From NCBI RefSeq assembly GCF_014699135.1, contig NZ_JACOFT010000003.1:496001-560000 (forward strand): a DNA stretch of 64,000 bases. Direction: 5' to 3'. The translations under genes were made by a program, and so were the position numbers. Source of the DNA: Cognatundibacterium aquatile (GTDB lineage Bacteria > Pseudomonadota > Gammaproteobacteria > Burkholderiales > Burkholderiaceae_D). This document shows, piece after piece, positions 27,673 through 37,102 of this stretch (position 1 is the first letter of the stretch; each line of letters starts with the position of its first letter). The notes below the pieces were generated by a model. The model did no database searches. It saw only the letters and a list, made by a program, of their open reading frames with translations, and was not told the origin of the DNA.

Positions 27673-28095
27673 ATGATCTCATCACCTGAGGGAGAAATGG
27701 ATTTATTAGTAACAGTGGCACCGAATGTCGTGCAGTCGATTCGGGCTTTTCGTGTTCCTGATCTGCAAGCAGAAGCGGCACATCTGGGGCAGCACTTTTT
27801 GTACGCATATTGTCTTGACACGACGACCAAGCAACAAGTTTTGGCTAAAATTGCTGCATCTTTCGGTTTTCCAAAACATTTCGGGAAAAATTTTGACGCT
27901 CTGTATGATTGCCTGACAGATATGATTCATCAGGCAGGCCTACAACCCGGCTTTGTCATTGTTCTGGAGCAATTACCAAATACACCGAAATTTGATAAGG
28001 AAGCGCGTGAAATTTTATTAGACGTGTTTCGTGATGCCGCCGATTTCTGGGCAGAAAAGAAAGTTGCTTTTCGGGTATTTTATTCGTTTGAATAA
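27673..28095 (+). CDS. Barstar-family ribonuclease inhibitor
   Basis: 140 residues from ATG 27673; an ATG at 27697 with GAGG upstream is an equally good start. The core matches barstar: CLDTTTKQQVLAKIAASFGF, FPKHFGKNFDALYDCLTDM and a C-terminal VAFRVFYSF. The inhibitor would remain in the cytosol and protect the cell from the ribonuclease encoded immediately upstream. A terminator follows. Confidence 0.88.
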   Translation: MISSPEGEMDLLVTVAPNVVQSIRAFRVPDLQAEAAHLGQHFLYAYCLDTTTKQQVLAKIAASFGFPKHFGKNFDALYDCLTDMIHQAGLQPGFVIVLEQLPNTPKFDKEAREILLDVFRDAADFWAEKKVAFRVFYSFE

Positions 28096-28117
28096 CGATC
28101 TCAATGTGGCCAGACTA

Positions 28118-28148
28118 AAATGCCGGCGCTGATGACCGGCATTTTTAT
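28118..28148 (+). terminator. Terminator after the ribonuclease-inhibitor pair
   Basis: Arms aaatgccgg and ccggcattt with a TTTTTATTT tail, 23 bp after the barstar stop codon. Confidence 0.85.
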
Positions 28149-28184
28149 TTGGGAGTCAGTGCCTTACAGCGTTACAATGCCGCC

Positions 28185-28790
28185 ATGAAAAAGATCGTTA
28201 TTCTCATTTCTGGTCGTGGTAGTAATATGCGGGCAATCGTTGATGCCTGCATTTCACAAAAATGGCCAGCACAGATTGCTGCCGTAATCAGTAACAAAGC
28301 CGATGCCAGCGGTTTGGCTTACGCTGCCGCGCTTGGCATAGATACAGCCGTTGTCGTCAGCAAGGAATTTTCATCTCGCGAAGCATTCGATCATGTGCTG
28401 CAGCAGAAGATTGACGAATATTTGCCTGATCTTGTTGTCCTGGCGGGTTTTATGCGGATTCTCACACCTGCATTCGTAGAGCATTATGCCGGGCGTTTGC
28501 TGAATATACATCCATCATTGTTGCCGAGTTTTACTGGCCTTGCGACACACAGGCAGGCACTGGATGCTGGCGTCAAGGTGCATGGCGCGACGGTGCATTT
28601 TGTGACCGCGGAGCTTGATCACGGGCCGATTGTTGCTCAGGCAGTTGTTCCGGTCAAAGCGGATGATACCGAGGACAGTCTGGCTCTTCGCGTACTGGAG
28701 CAGGAGCATGTCATTTATCCACAGGCGGTACGCCTGTTTGTGGAAGACAAAATCAATATTACTGGCCATATCGTTACGGTCAGTGAATAA
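28185..28790 (+). CDS. purN: Phosphoribosylglycinamide formyltransferase
   Basis: 201 residues from ATG 28185; the open frame begins 36 nt earlier without family support. The enzyme transfers a formyl group from 10-formyl-THF to GAR in purine synthesis. Seen are ISGRGSNMRAIV at the N-terminus, LAGFMRIL and NIHPSLLPSFTGLATHRQAL with the catalytic Asn-His, and HFVTAELDHGPIVAQ with the catalytic Asp. Confidence 0.96.
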   Translation: MKKIVILISGRGSNMRAIVDACISQKWPAQIAAVISNKADASGLAYAAALGIDTAVVVSKEFSSREAFDHVLQQKIDEYLPDLVVLAGFMRILTPAFVEHYAGRLLNIHPSLLPSFTGLATHRQALDAGVKVHGATVHFVTAELDHGPIVAQAVVPVKADDTEDSLALRVLEQEHVIYPQAVRLFVEDKINITGHIVTVSE

Positions 28791-28831
28791 ACAGGTCAAC
28801 ATTGACCGATATAGAATTTTAAGGAAGCAGC

Positions 28832-30088
28832 ATGAGATTACCTCCAGCCATTACTGGCCACACAGAAGAAGTTTTACGCGAGATTTTACGTTTTACCGGT
28901 CCAGCCGATGGTACTTTATCCCGCTATTTCCGCGAACATCCGCGCCTTGGTTCGCGTGAACGCGGCGTGATCGCTGAAGCGATCTACGGCTTGTTGCGGA
29001 ATAAATCGGTATATACCAATTTTGCTGAATCTGGTTCTGGTTCGCCGATGCGACGTCTGACCTTACTTGGTCTGGCAGATGCTGTTGGTGCTGAGTCACT
29101 TGGTGGGCTCACCGAAGAAGAAAGCAGCTGGTTAGAACGGGTAATGCAAATCGATCGCTCACATTTACCCGTCGTAATGAAGGCTAATTTACCTGCCTGG
29201 CTGTGGGAAAAATTAAGTGAGCGTTTTGGTGAAGAGAAGGCGCTGGCGCTGGCGGAATCATTGAATACACCTGCTTCTCTTGATTTACGAGTGAACTCGA
29301 TGAAAGCTAATCGTGATGATGTGGCTGCGGCACTTGCGCAGGCACCGATTATCGCCGAGCCGACACCGTATTCCAGCACTTGTTTGCGGGTAAAGAAAAA
29401 GCCATCGATACAGAATTTGCCGTTATTTAAAGACGGCACGATAGAAGTTCAGGACGAAGGCAGTCAGTTACTCGCGCAACTGGTTGGCGCCCGACGTGGT
29501 GAAATGGTTGCCGATTTTTGCGCTGGTGCCGGTGGTAAGACATTGGCACTCGGTGCGACGATGCGCAACACAGGTCGTTTATACGCATTTGATATTTCTG
29601 AAAAGCGTCTGGCGAAGCTGAAGCCACGTCTCGCCCGCAGTGGCTTATCAAACGTGCATCCGGTTGTGATTGCGCATGAGAAGGACGCAAAAATTAAGCG
29701 CTTGGCAGGCAAGCTTGATCGTGTGCTGGTTGATGCACCATGCAGTGGCCTCGGGACTTTACGCCGCAATCCTGACGTCAAATGGCGCCAGACGGTCGAA
29801 GGTGTGGCGGAACTGAATGTAAAGCAAGCTTCTATTCTGGCGAGTGCCTCTCGCATGGTGAAAGCTGGTGGTCGTTTGGTATATGCGACATGCAGTATTC
29901 TGGATGAAGAGAATGAAGCGATTGTTCAGGCTTTCCTGGCGGAACATGCTGATTTCACTTTAGTGCCGGCATCAAAAGTCTTGGCTGAGCAAAAGATAGA
30001 ACTGGAGATGGGCGACTATCTGAAGTTGTATCCACATATTCATCAGACTGACGGTTTCTTTGCTGCGATATTAGAACGCAATAAATAA
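28832..30088 (+). CDS. RsmB/NOP-family RNA (cytosine-5)-methyltransferase
   Basis: 418 residues. An N-terminal RNA-binding region is followed by the SAM-dependent Rossmann domain (from about residue 215): the SAM site ADFCAGAGGKTLALGA, the catalytic VDAPCSGLGTLRRNPD and the second Cys motif ATCSILDEENE. This is the family of RsmB, which makes m5C967 in 16S rRNA, although this member is shorter than RsmB and lacks its NusB-like domain. The exact target is therefore open. TAAGGA lies 8 nt before the ATG. Confidence 0.88.
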   Translation: MRLPPAITGHTEEVLREILRFTGPADGTLSRYFREHPRLGSRERGVIAEAIYGLLRNKSVYTNFAESGSGSPMRRLTLLGLADAVGAESLGGLTEEESSWLERVMQIDRSHLPVVMKANLPAWLWEKLSERFGEEKALALAESLNTPASLDLRVNSMKANRDDVAAALAQAPIIAEPTPYSSTCLRVKKKPSIQNLPLFKDGTIEVQDEGSQLLAQLVGARRGEMVADFCAGAGGKTLALGATMRNTGRLYAFDISEKRLAKLKPRLARSGLSNVHPVVIAHEKDAKIKRLAGKLDRVLVDAPCSGLGTLRRNPDVKWRQTVEGVAELNVKQASILASASRMVKAGGRLVYATCSILDEENEAIVQAFLAEHADFTLVPASKVLAEQKIELEMGDYLKLYPHIHQTDGFFAAILERNK

Positions 30089-30158
30089 TTTGTTCCTTCT
30101 ATAGTCCTCTTCGTTATGCGAAGAGGACATTTTTATTTTCCCGATTTATTTTCCCAAT

Positions 30159-31475
30159 ATGAGCGCACCATTACTCGCCAGTTTATTGTCAGATCTGGCC
30201 ACCGATTTTCGTGAGCCTCAGTTTTTTTGGCAAGTGGGGACCGTGTTATGTTGTTTTGCGCTTGCCTGGGTCATTTCGCGCTTTCTTAAAAGTAGTGTCG
30301 CGGGTAGTCGTGAGCATGCCAGCTCAGGTGTTGTCCAATTAGGTGTCGGTAGTTTTTCACGTGTGCTGACGCCCGCGCTGACCTTATTGTTTTTACTGAT
30401 CGGTAAAGCGATTTTGGGACAATGGCAGCATACCAATCTGATCCGGTTACTATTTCCAGTGATAGGTTCTCTGGCACTCATACGCTTTGGGTTTTATGTT
30501 GTACGTAAGACTTTTGCCAGGGATGGAAGCTTAGGTAAGTTTCTGGCTCTTTTTGAAAAGCTATTCGCAGGCTTGGTGTGGGTCGGTGTTGTCTTGCACT
30601 TCAGTGGTTTGTGGCCAGATTTATTGGAAGCAATGGATGACCTGGTCATTCCAGTTGGTAAGAATAAAATCTCCTTGCTGACGATTTTTCAGGCAAGTAT
30701 TTCCGTCGCGATTACTTTAATTGTCGCATTGTGGGCCAGCGCCGCACTTGAAACCCGGCTGATGATGTTGCCAACGGTGCATACATCGTTGAAAGTTGTT
30801 CTCTCCCGTGTCGGACGCGCATTGCTTATTCTCGTCGCAATTCTGATGAGTCTCACCATTGTCGGGATCGACTTAACCGTCCTTTCCGTATTTGGCGGCG
30901 CACTTGGGGTTGGTTTAGGATTTGGTTTACAGAAAATTGCCAGTAGTTATGTTTCGGGATTCATTATTTTGCTCGACCGCAGCATGTCTATCGGAGATAT
31001 GATTACCGTAGATAAATTCAGCGGAAAAGTCACTCAGATCAATACCCGGTACACCGTTGTGTTGGGACCTGATGGTTCCGAATCCGTGATTCCGAACGAA
31101 ATGCTGGTATCAACGCCGGTACAAAATTATTCCTTAACCAATAGCAAGGTGGCGATGTCGACGGATCTGACGGTTTCCTATCAGACTGATCTGGATACGC
31201 TACTGGCTCTGTTAGCATCTGCGGTCGCTAAGGTTGCACGGGTTGCACAAGATCCCGCCCCGTCGGCATCTCTGATTAAGTTTGGCGCTGACGGTTTTGA
31301 GATCCGTGTTGGATTCTGGATATCTGATCCGGAGAATGGGCGTGTCGGCGTGCTGTCCGAGGTTAATCTGGCGATCTGGCAAGTCATTAAAGAGCACAAC
31401 ATAGATCTGCCGTTTCCACAAAGAGTGGTGACATTACTCAAAAACGAGCCATCGGAGGCTGCAAAGTTGAGCTGA
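30159..31475 (+). CDS. MscS-family mechanosensitive ion channel
   Basis: 438 residues with about six transmembrane segments in the first 290. The last forms the pore helix, with FGGALGVGLGFGLQKIASSYVSGFIIL. The MscS beta domain follows with LLDRSMSIGDMITVDKFSG and PNEMLVSTPVQNYS, then the C-terminal alpha/beta domain. Such channels open under membrane tension and release osmolytes on hypo-osmotic shock. The gene stands alone, 70 bp after the methyltransferase. Confidence 0.9.
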   Translation: MSAPLLASLLSDLATDFREPQFFWQVGTVLCCFALAWVISRFLKSSVAGSREHASSGVVQLGVGSFSRVLTPALTLLFLLIGKAILGQWQHTNLIRLLFPVIGSLALIRFGFYVVRKTFARDGSLGKFLALFEKLFAGLVWVGVVLHFSGLWPDLLEAMDDLVIPVGKNKISLLTIFQASISVAITLIVALWASAALETRLMMLPTVHTSLKVVLSRVGRALLILVAILMSLTIVGIDLTVLSVFGGALGVGLGFGLQKIASSYVSGFIILLDRSMSIGDMITVDKFSGKVTQINTRYTVVLGPDGSESVIPNEMLVSTPVQNYSLTNSKVAMSTDLTVSYQTDLDTLLALLASAVAKVARVAQDPAPSASLIKFGADGFEIRVGFWISDPENGRVGVLSEVNLAIWQVIKEHNIDLPFPQRVVTLLKNEPSEAAKLS

Positions 31476-31605
31476 TGGACGCATATAAATTGGTGGAACC
31501 CCTCTAAAAACGCGTACAATACCCGCGCACGTGCCACTGAGGTTGTGCGTATATTTATACAACATAAGCTACGAAGCAAGCGATAACGACGGAGTACATG
31601 ATATT

Positions 31606-32808
31606 TTGAGCACTTTTATTGAAACCGCAATAGATTTTCTTTCCAATGGCATTACCCGTGCCACTGGCTGGCAAGTTTTTGTATTCACCGCAATCGTTAC
31701 TCATATTACGATTGCCAGCGTAACGATTTTTCTCCATCGTTGTCAGGCGCATCGCGCACTGGAATTGCACGCTATTCCTAGTCATTTTTTCCGTTTCTGG
31801 CTGTGGCTGACCACTGGTCAGGTCACGAAAGAATGGGCTGCTATCCATCGTAAACATCACGCAAAGTGTGAGACTGAAGAGGATCCGCACAGTCCGCAGA
31901 CGCGTGGTATCAAGAAAGTGTTGTTCGAGGGCGCGGAATTGTATCGTAGTGAATGCAAGAACTTGGAAACCATGCAGAAATACGGCCATGGGACCCCGGA
32001 CGATTGGCTGGAGAGGAATGTCTACACCCGCTTCAGCGGGCGAGGCATTGTCTTAATGCTGCTTATCGACTTTCTCCTGTTTGGCGTTATCGGTATTACT
32101 GTCTGGGCAGTGCAGATGGTATGGATTCCGATTACTGCCGCCGGAATAATTAACGGTATCGGTCATTACTGGGGCTATCGTAACTATGATTGTGTTGATG
32201 CTTCTACCAATATATTTCCGTTGGGAATATTGATTGGTGGTGAAGAGTTACACAATAACCACCACACGTTTGGCACTTCGGCGAAGTTGTCATCTAAGTG
32301 GTACGAGTTTGATATTGGTTGGATGTATATCCGCACCATGGAAATGGTTGGTTGGGCGACGGTGAAAAAAGTGGCGCCGGAACCAAAATTTGTCGAGTTG
32401 AAATCCGCAGTCGATATGGAAACTTTGCAGGCGGTGATCACTAATCGCTACGATGTCATGGCTAAGTACGCAAAATCTTTGCGTAAAACCTGGCATGATG
32501 AAGTTGTTTTATTGCGCGAGAAAGCCCAGTTTGAAGCGGCGCGTCTGAAAGTCACAAAAAAGCTGTTGCAGCGTGAACCGACCAAGCTGGAAGTATCTCA
32601 GAAACAAGAATTGTCAGAAGTGTTGGCTCACAGTACCGTCTTGCAGACGATGCACGATATGCGTGTTGAATTAGGACTGATCTGGGAGCGTTCGACAGTC
32701 AGCCGTGAACAACTGGTGCATCAACTGCAGGATTGGTGTCTGCGCGCTGAAGCGTCGGGTATTCAGGCTTTACACGATTTTTCCCGCAGGTTGCGCACCT
32801 ACGCCTGA
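31606..32808 (+). CDS. Acyl-CoA/fatty acid desaturase
   Basis: 400 residues from TTG 31606, preferred because the product then begins STFIETAIDFL and GGAG lies upstream at 31591. A GTG at 31531 in the same frame would add 25 residues. The three histidine boxes of membrane desaturases are visible: HRCQAHRA, HRKHHAKC and HNNHHTFG, giving the eight di-iron ligands. Three to four membrane segments surround them. The protein introduces a double bond into acyl chains (delta-9 is likely by family). A charged, helical C-terminal 100 residues is beyond the core. Confidence 0.88.
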   Translation: MSTFIETAIDFLSNGITRATGWQVFVFTAIVTHITIASVTIFLHRCQAHRALELHAIPSHFFRFWLWLTTGQVTKEWAAIHRKHHAKCETEEDPHSPQTRGIKKVLFEGAELYRSECKNLETMQKYGHGTPDDWLERNVYTRFSGRGIVLMLLIDFLLFGVIGITVWAVQMVWIPITAAGIINGIGHYWGYRNYDCVDASTNIFPLGILIGGEELHNNHHTFGTSAKLSSKWYEFDIGWMYIRTMEMVGWATVKKVAPEPKFVELKSAVDMETLQAVITNRYDVMAKYAKSLRKTWHDEVVLLREKAQFEAARLKVTKKLLQREPTKLEVSQKQELSEVLAHSTVLQTMHDMRVELGLIWERSTVSREQLVHQLQDWCLRAEASGIQALHDFSRRLRTYA

Positions 32809-32826
32809 TACGGCATAGCGTATAAG

Positions 32827-32854
32827 AAACGGCGTGAGTAGCGCCGTTTTTTTT
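32827..32854 (+). terminator. Terminator of the desaturase gene
   Basis: Arms aaacggcg and cgccgttt followed by ttttta, 18 bp after the stop codon. Confidence 0.85.
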
Positions 32855-32893
32855 ATGGTTAATCGAGAACATTCAGGGAAACGAAAAACGAAA

Positions 32894-32920
32894 AAAAAAC
32901 CTCGCAATGCGAGGTTTTTT
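32894..32920 (-). terminator. Terminator of rpmB-rpmG
   Basis: The arms aaaaaacctcgc and gcgaggtttttt form a long stem with a 3-nt loop; the A/T flanks make it act on both strands. It lies 23 bp after the rpmG stop codon. Confidence 0.88.
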
Positions 32921-32942
32921 TATTGCTACTAAAAACGCAAAA

Positions 32943-33110
32943 TTATTTAATTTTGGTTTCTTTGTAGATTACATGCTTACGTGCCTTAGGATCAAATTTC
33001 ATGATCTCCATTTTTTCAGGCATCGTGCGCTTGTTTTTAGATGTTGTGTAGAAGTGACCTGTACCAGCAGTCGATTCCAGTTTGATTTTGTCGCGACCAG
33101 ATTTAGCCAT
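32943..33110 (-). CDS. rpmG: 50S ribosomal protein L33
   Basis: 55 residues, [18 protein letters not shown] at the start and [14 protein letters not shown] at the end. This is the length and sequence of cysteine-free L33, a protein of the large ribosomal subunit. It lies 25 bp after rpmB on the same strand, the usual pair. Confidence 0.96.
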   Translation of the reverse strand: MAKSGRDKIKLESTAGTGHFYTTSKNKRTMPEKMEIMKFDPKARKHVIYKETKIK

Positions 33111-33135
33111 GATGATTTCCTAACAATAGTTTAGC

Positions 33136-33372
33136 TTAAACTTTTTCGCCGCGAGCACGCAGGTCAGCCAAAACCGCATCAATACCGATTTTGTCAATGA
33201 CGCGCAGACCAGCGTTAGATAAACGCAGAGAAACCCAACGGTTTTCTGATTCTACGAAAAAGCGACGGTTTTGCAGGTTAGGCAAAAAGCGACGTTTTGT
33301 TTTGTTATTAGCGTGGGAAACGTTGTTGCCAACCATCGGCCCTTTCCCAGTTACTTGGCAGACACGTGCCAT
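33136..33372 (-). CDS. rpmB: 50S ribosomal protein L28
   Basis: 78 residues from ATG 33372, which has AAGGAG upstream. The sequence [33 protein letters not shown] and the C-terminal [14 protein letters not shown] are those of L28. The frame remains open for 23 codons upstream, but that part is not family sequence. It is transcribed with rpmG. Confidence 0.96.
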   Translation of the reverse strand: MARVCQVTGKGPMVGNNVSHANNKTKRRFLPNLQNRRFFVESENRWVSLRLSNAGLRVIDKIGIDAVLADLRARGEKV

Positions 33373-33497
33373 ATTTAACTCCTTGATAGTTTCCGAAATT
33401 GGAAAAAATGAGAGTATAAACAAAATCTCATGAATTATCAATGACTTGCGAAAAATAATTGTGTCTTAATTTAAAAATTAATTTAACAATTTAAAAT

Positions 33498-34172
33498 TCA
33501 GAGTAAACCATGCTCTGCGAAGGAGTAGACATCTGGGTTTGCAATAATAAAATGATCCAGTACTCGTACATCGACCAGTGCCAGTGCCTGCTTCAGAGTT
33601 TGCGTTAGTCGCACATCTGCATCGCTGGGTTCGCAGGAGCCTGACGGGTGGTTGTGAGCAAGGATAATGGCCGCTGCGTTGTGTTGTAAGGCTGTTTTAA
33701 CTACTTCTCTGGGGTACACGCTGGCGTGATTGAGGGTGCCCCGAAATAATTCTTCTGATGTAATCAGCCTGTTTTTCGTGTCGAGAAACAGAACCGCAAA
33801 GGATTCATGTGTTTTGTTTCCGATTAAGAGTTGCAGATAGTGCTTAACGGCTTGTGGTGAAGATAGGGAGGCGTTGATTTGCAACTCTTCGTAAATAGAC
33901 CTTCTGGCCAATTCAAGCACAGCTTGCAATTGTGCGTATTTAGCATGCCCTAATCCGTGAATGGCAGAGAACTCGGTAATGGAGGCGTTAAATAACTTTG
34001 ATAAAGAGCCAAAGCTATTGATCATCTCGCGCCCCAGGTCCACCGCGCTTTTCCCTGTAACGCCGGTTCGTAAAAACACAGCCAGGAGTTCAGCGTCCGA
34101 TAACGCAGCCGCGCCAAATCTGATCAGTCTTTCCCTTGGCCTCTGATCTTCAGGCCAATCGTTAATTGCCAT
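33498..34172 (-). CDS. radC: RadC-family JAB-domain protein
   Basis: 224 residues. An N-terminal helix-hairpin-helix region ([35 protein letters not shown]) is followed by the JAMM metal-binding motif [20 protein letters not shown] and [15 protein letters not shown]. The family was once called a DNA repair protein, but a direct repair role is not established. It is divergent from fkpB. Confidence 0.93.
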   Translation of the reverse strand: MAINDWPEDQRPRERLIRFGAAALSDAELLAVFLRTGVTGKSAVDLGREMINSFGSLSKLFNASITEFSAIHGLGHAKYAQLQAVLELARRSIYEELQINASLSSPQAVKHYLQLLIGNKTHESFAVLFLDTKNRLITSEELFRGTLNHASVYPREVVKTALQHNAAAIILAHNHPSGSCEPSDADVRLTQTLKQALALVDVRVLDHFIIANPDVYSFAEHGLL

Positions 34173-34258
34173 ATTTACGTCACTCCGGAATTTTGAGAAA
34201 AGAATCGAAGTACAAAAGCTGGCTTACAATAGACACTTATTTGTTAAAGCCATTGATC

Positions 34259-34714
34259 ATGACCACTTCCAACACCCCCATTGTTACTAAAGATGCTTAT
34301 CTTACTTTGCATTACCGGCTCGCGACCTTAGATGGTGAAGACATTATCAGCACATTCAAAGAAAGCCCGGCAACATTGCAGATGGGAACCGGCCAGCTTG
34401 CTCCTGAGCTTGAACTGTCTCTGATTGGCTTGACAGAGGGAGCTCATGTAACGCAAGAATTATCGCCGGAAAAAGCGTTCGGTCCACGTAATCCTGACTT
34501 GGTTCAGCGTGTGTCTGTCACTACTTTAAAAGAAAATTCGGCATCTGGCGAACAATACGTCGTTGGAGATCTGGTTGATTTTGCCGCTCCTTCTGGTGGA
34601 CGTTTTGCCGGAGTGTTACGTTCAGTGGATGAACAGGGATATATTTTTGATTTCAATCATCCCCTTGCCGGGCAGACCTTATTATTTGAAACAAAAATCA
34701 TAGGGATTTTGTAA
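34259..34714 (+). CDS. fkpB: FKBP-type peptidyl-prolyl isomerase
   Basis: 151 residues from ATG 34259. The N-terminal [18 protein letters not shown], the insert-in-flap sequence [20 protein letters not shown] and [13 protein letters not shown] are those of the SlpA/FkpB branch. It would catalyse proline isomerisation and act as a chaperone. It stands 4 nt before ispH, the arrangement found in many proteobacteria. Confidence 0.92.
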   Translation: MTTSNTPIVTKDAYLTLHYRLATLDGEDIISTFKESPATLQMGTGQLAPELELSLIGLTEGAHVTQELSPEKAFGPRNPDLVQRVSVTTLKENSASGEQYVVGDLVDFAAPSGGRFAGVLRSVDEQGYIFDFNHPLAGQTLLFETKIIGIL

Positions 34715-34718
34715 ACAC

Positions 34719-35684
34719 ATGGAAAAAGAGATTTTATTGGCTCAGCCCCGTGGTTTTTGCGCCGGGGTAGATCGTGCAATTGAAATCGTGGAGAGGGCAT
34801 TAGAGAAATTTGGTGCACCTATCTATGTCAGGCATGAAATCGTACACAACGCTTATGTTGTGAATGATTTGAAAGAAAAAGGGGCTATTTTTATCGAAGA
34901 CCTGAACGATGTTCCTCGCGGAAATACCTTGGTTTTTTCTGCGCATGGTGTGTCTCAGGCCGTCCGTAAAGAAGCAGAAGAACGTGGCGTACAGATTTTT
35001 GATGCTACCTGTCCTTTGGTCTCAAAGGTTCATTCTGAAGTTGTTAAGATGCGTGATGAGGGCCGGGAAATTATCATGATCGGTCACCAGGGGCATCCGG
35101 AAGTCGAAGGTACGATGGGACAGGCAGAAAGCGGGATGTATTTGGTTGAGACAATTGAGGATGTAGATCGCTTGATCGTTTCGGATCCTGCGATGCTGGC
35201 TTATGTCTCGCAGACTACGCTGTCGGTTGATGATACTGCCGAAATTATCGCCGCTCTGAAGAGGCGCTTTCCATCCATCAGTGAACCCAAAAAGGGGGAT
35301 ATCTGTTACGCAACAACTAACCGTCAGGAGGCTGTAAAGTTCATGGCACCTCAAGTCGATCTGGTGTTGGTGGTTGGAAGTCCAAACAGTTCGAATTCAA
35401 ATCGTCTACGTGAACTCGCCGAAAAAATTGGCGTGCCTGCATTTATGGTCGACAATGCGGCGCAGATCAATCCTGTCTGGCTGGAAAATGTCCTGCGCAT
35501 CGGTGTTACTGCTGGCGCGTCTGCTCCAGAAGTATTGGTGGCTGAGGTGATTGCACGTTTGCGCGATCTTGGTGCACGCAGCGTCCGGGCTTTAGATGGT
35601 GTTCAGGAGCATGTGACGTTTCCTATGCCAAAAGGACTCAGTGCCAATAAGGAAATATCACACCAGGCAAACTCATCGACATAA
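34719..35684 (+). CDS. ispH: 4-hydroxy-3-methylbut-2-enyl diphosphate reductase
   Basis: 321 residues. This last enzyme of the MEP pathway makes IPP and DMAPP with a [4Fe-4S] cluster. The three cluster cysteines occur in [26 protein letters not shown] and [14 protein letters not shown]. Substrate contacts are in [11 protein letters not shown] and [11 protein letters not shown]. It follows fkpB by 4 nt. Confidence 0.97.
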   Translation: MEKEILLAQPRGFCAGVDRAIEIVERALEKFGAPIYVRHEIVHNAYVVNDLKEKGAIFIEDLNDVPRGNTLVFSAHGVSQAVRKEAEERGVQIFDATCPLVSKVHSEVVKMRDEGREIIMIGHQGHPEVEGTMGQAESGMYLVETIEDVDRLIVSDPAMLAYVSQTTLSVDDTAEIIAALKRRFPSISEPKKGDICYATTNRQEAVKFMAPQVDLVLVVGSPNSSNSNRLRELAEKIGVPAFMVDNAAQINPVWLENVLRIGVTAGASAPEVLVAEVIARLRDLGARSVRALDGVQEHVTFPMPKGLSANKEISHQANSST

Positions 35685-35865
35685 CAATTGAAAAATTTGT
35701 TTTCTATCGATATTCAATATTTTATTTTGCCAATTCGTATTTAAGATTGTTCCGCACATCAATGCGGATATTGACCAAATTGATCAAGTGTTGACAGTCG
35801 TCATTGATTTTTGTGGAAAATACGTAGCATCGGGTGGTTTTTTTACCACTCGTACAGTGTGTCGC

Positions 35866-35874
35866 ATCTGTATA
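35866..35874 (+). promoter_or_regulatory. Promoter -10 of the leader/liv unit
   Basis: A perfect TATAAT lies in ctgtataattcc, about 85 bp before the leader peptide. The -35 is weak. A TTGACA further upstream (about 35792) may serve another start. The interval 35685-35955 shows no gene. Confidence 0.4.
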
Positions 35875-35955
35875 ATTCCGCCCACTTCAATGGCGTAACA
35901 AAGAAGTCTAAATATTAGAAAAACTTTTACAAAAAGTTGCAGAGGAGAATTGATC

Positions 35956-36012
35956 ATGTGCATTACACGTACTATTGGCACTCTCGATATGATGACGCGC
36001 CTTTTCGGATAG
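35956..36012 (+). CDS. Possible 18-codon leader peptide before liv
   Basis: The ATG follows AGAGGAG with 9 nt spacing and gives MCITRTIGTLDMMTRLFG then TAG. Four of 18 residues are Thr, two Ile and two Leu. A terminator hairpin starts 18 nt after its stop codon, and the branched-chain amino acid transporter genes start 100 nt after that. The layout is that of an attenuator leader, but the peptide could also be a free-standing small protein or a chance frame. Confidence 0.45.
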   Translation: MCITRTIGTLDMMTRLFG

Positions 36013-36029
36013 CAAATTGTTAAAACACG

Positions 36030-36062
36030 AGCGGCCCCCTGAGTAAAGGGAGCCGTTTTTTG
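36030..36062 (+). terminator. Terminator/attenuator between leader peptide and livH
   Basis: cggc-c-ccct pairs with aggg-a-gccg around gagtaa (one internal mismatch), followed by tttttt. It lies between the leader stop codon and livH, so it either ends a small transcript or attenuates liv. Confidence 0.75.
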
Positions 36063-36161
36063 TTAACAGGAATGATTTTTGCTGATTACGAACTAGCTTA
36101 TCCAGTTCAAAGTTGTCGTTTAGCTGAAATTCCGATTCGTTTATAGAGAGAGATGCGAAAT

Positions 36162-37091
36162 ATGGATACCTTTATCCAACAAATTATTAATGGGCTTGTC
36201 TTAGGTAGTATGTATGCTCTGGTTGCCCTGGGGTACACCATGGTCTATGGGGTGCTGAATCTGATTAACTTCGCACACGGTGATGTGCTGATGGTGGGCG
36301 CGATGGCGGGGCTGAGTATCATCAAGCTTTTGCAGGTCTATGCGCCCGGACTTCCAGGTTTCGTCATGTTGCTGATTGCAATTCTTGGCGCAATTCCAGT
36401 CTGTATCGCTGTCAATCTGCTTATTGAGCGTGTGGCATATCGCCGTTTGCGCAATGCGCCTCGTCTGGCTCCATTGATCACGGCAATTGGTGTTTCACTT
36501 CTGGTGCAGACCTTTGCCATGATGATCTGGGGGCGTAGTCCTATCTCATTCCCGTCTGTCATGCCGACTATCCCTGTTGAGGTTGGCGGGGCAGTGATTT
36601 CTCAGGTGCAAATCTTACTGCTGGTACTGGCTACCGTGGCGATGATAGCGCTGGTGCTGCTGGTAGAAAAAACCAAGATGGGACGGGCAATGCGGGCGAC
36701 GGCTGAAAACCCCCGTGTTGCAGGCTTAATGGGGGTTGATTCGAATAAGGTGATCGTCGCCACGTTTGCAATTGGTGCCGCACTTGCTGCCATTGCAGGC
36801 GTAATGTGGGCTGCCAATTATTCGTCTGCACAGTTCGCCATGGGATTTGTTCCCGGCTTAAAAGCCTTCTCTGCAGCTGTATTAGGCGGAATCGGTAATA
36901 TTTATGGTGCGATGGTTGGTGGCATCATTCTTGGGTTGATCGAAAGTATGGGAGCAGGATATATCGGTGATTTAACCGGAGGTGTACTCGGTAGCCAATA
37001 CCAGGATATTTTTGCTTTTATTGTTTTGATTATCGTGCTGACATTGCGACCATCCGGCATCATGGGTGAACGCGTTGCTGACCGTGCGTAA
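36162..37091 (+). CDS. livH: Branched-chain amino acid ABC transporter, permease LivH
   Basis: 309 residues from ATG 36162, which has GAGAGAG 10 nt upstream; an ATG at 36153 is too close to that site. About eight membrane helices are predicted, with the family sequences QQIINGLVLGSMYALVALGYTMVYGVLNLINFAHG and a C-terminal VLGSQYQDIFAFIVLIIVL. It forms the transmembrane channel with LivM. It is first of four liv genes. Confidence 0.93.
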   Translation: MDTFIQQIINGLVLGSMYALVALGYTMVYGVLNLINFAHGDVLMVGAMAGLSIIKLLQVYAPGLPGFVMLLIAILGAIPVCIAVNLLIERVAYRRLRNAPRLAPLITAIGVSLLVQTFAMMIWGRSPISFPSVMPTIPVEVGGAVISQVQILLLVLATVAMIALVLLVEKTKMGRAMRATAENPRVAGLMGVDSNKVIVATFAIGAALAAIAGVMWAANYSSAQFAMGFVPGLKAFSAAVLGGIGNIYGAMVGGIILGLIESMGAGYIGDLTGGVLGSQYQDIFAFIVLIIVLTLRPSGIMGERVADRA

Positions 37092-37102
37092 GGGGAAGAT
37101 CA

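Noticed and set aside
35956..36012. Classical ilv- or leu-type attenuator
   Set aside because: The peptide has no run of Leu, Ile or Val codons, so that specific mechanism is not supported; it is kept only as a possible leader.
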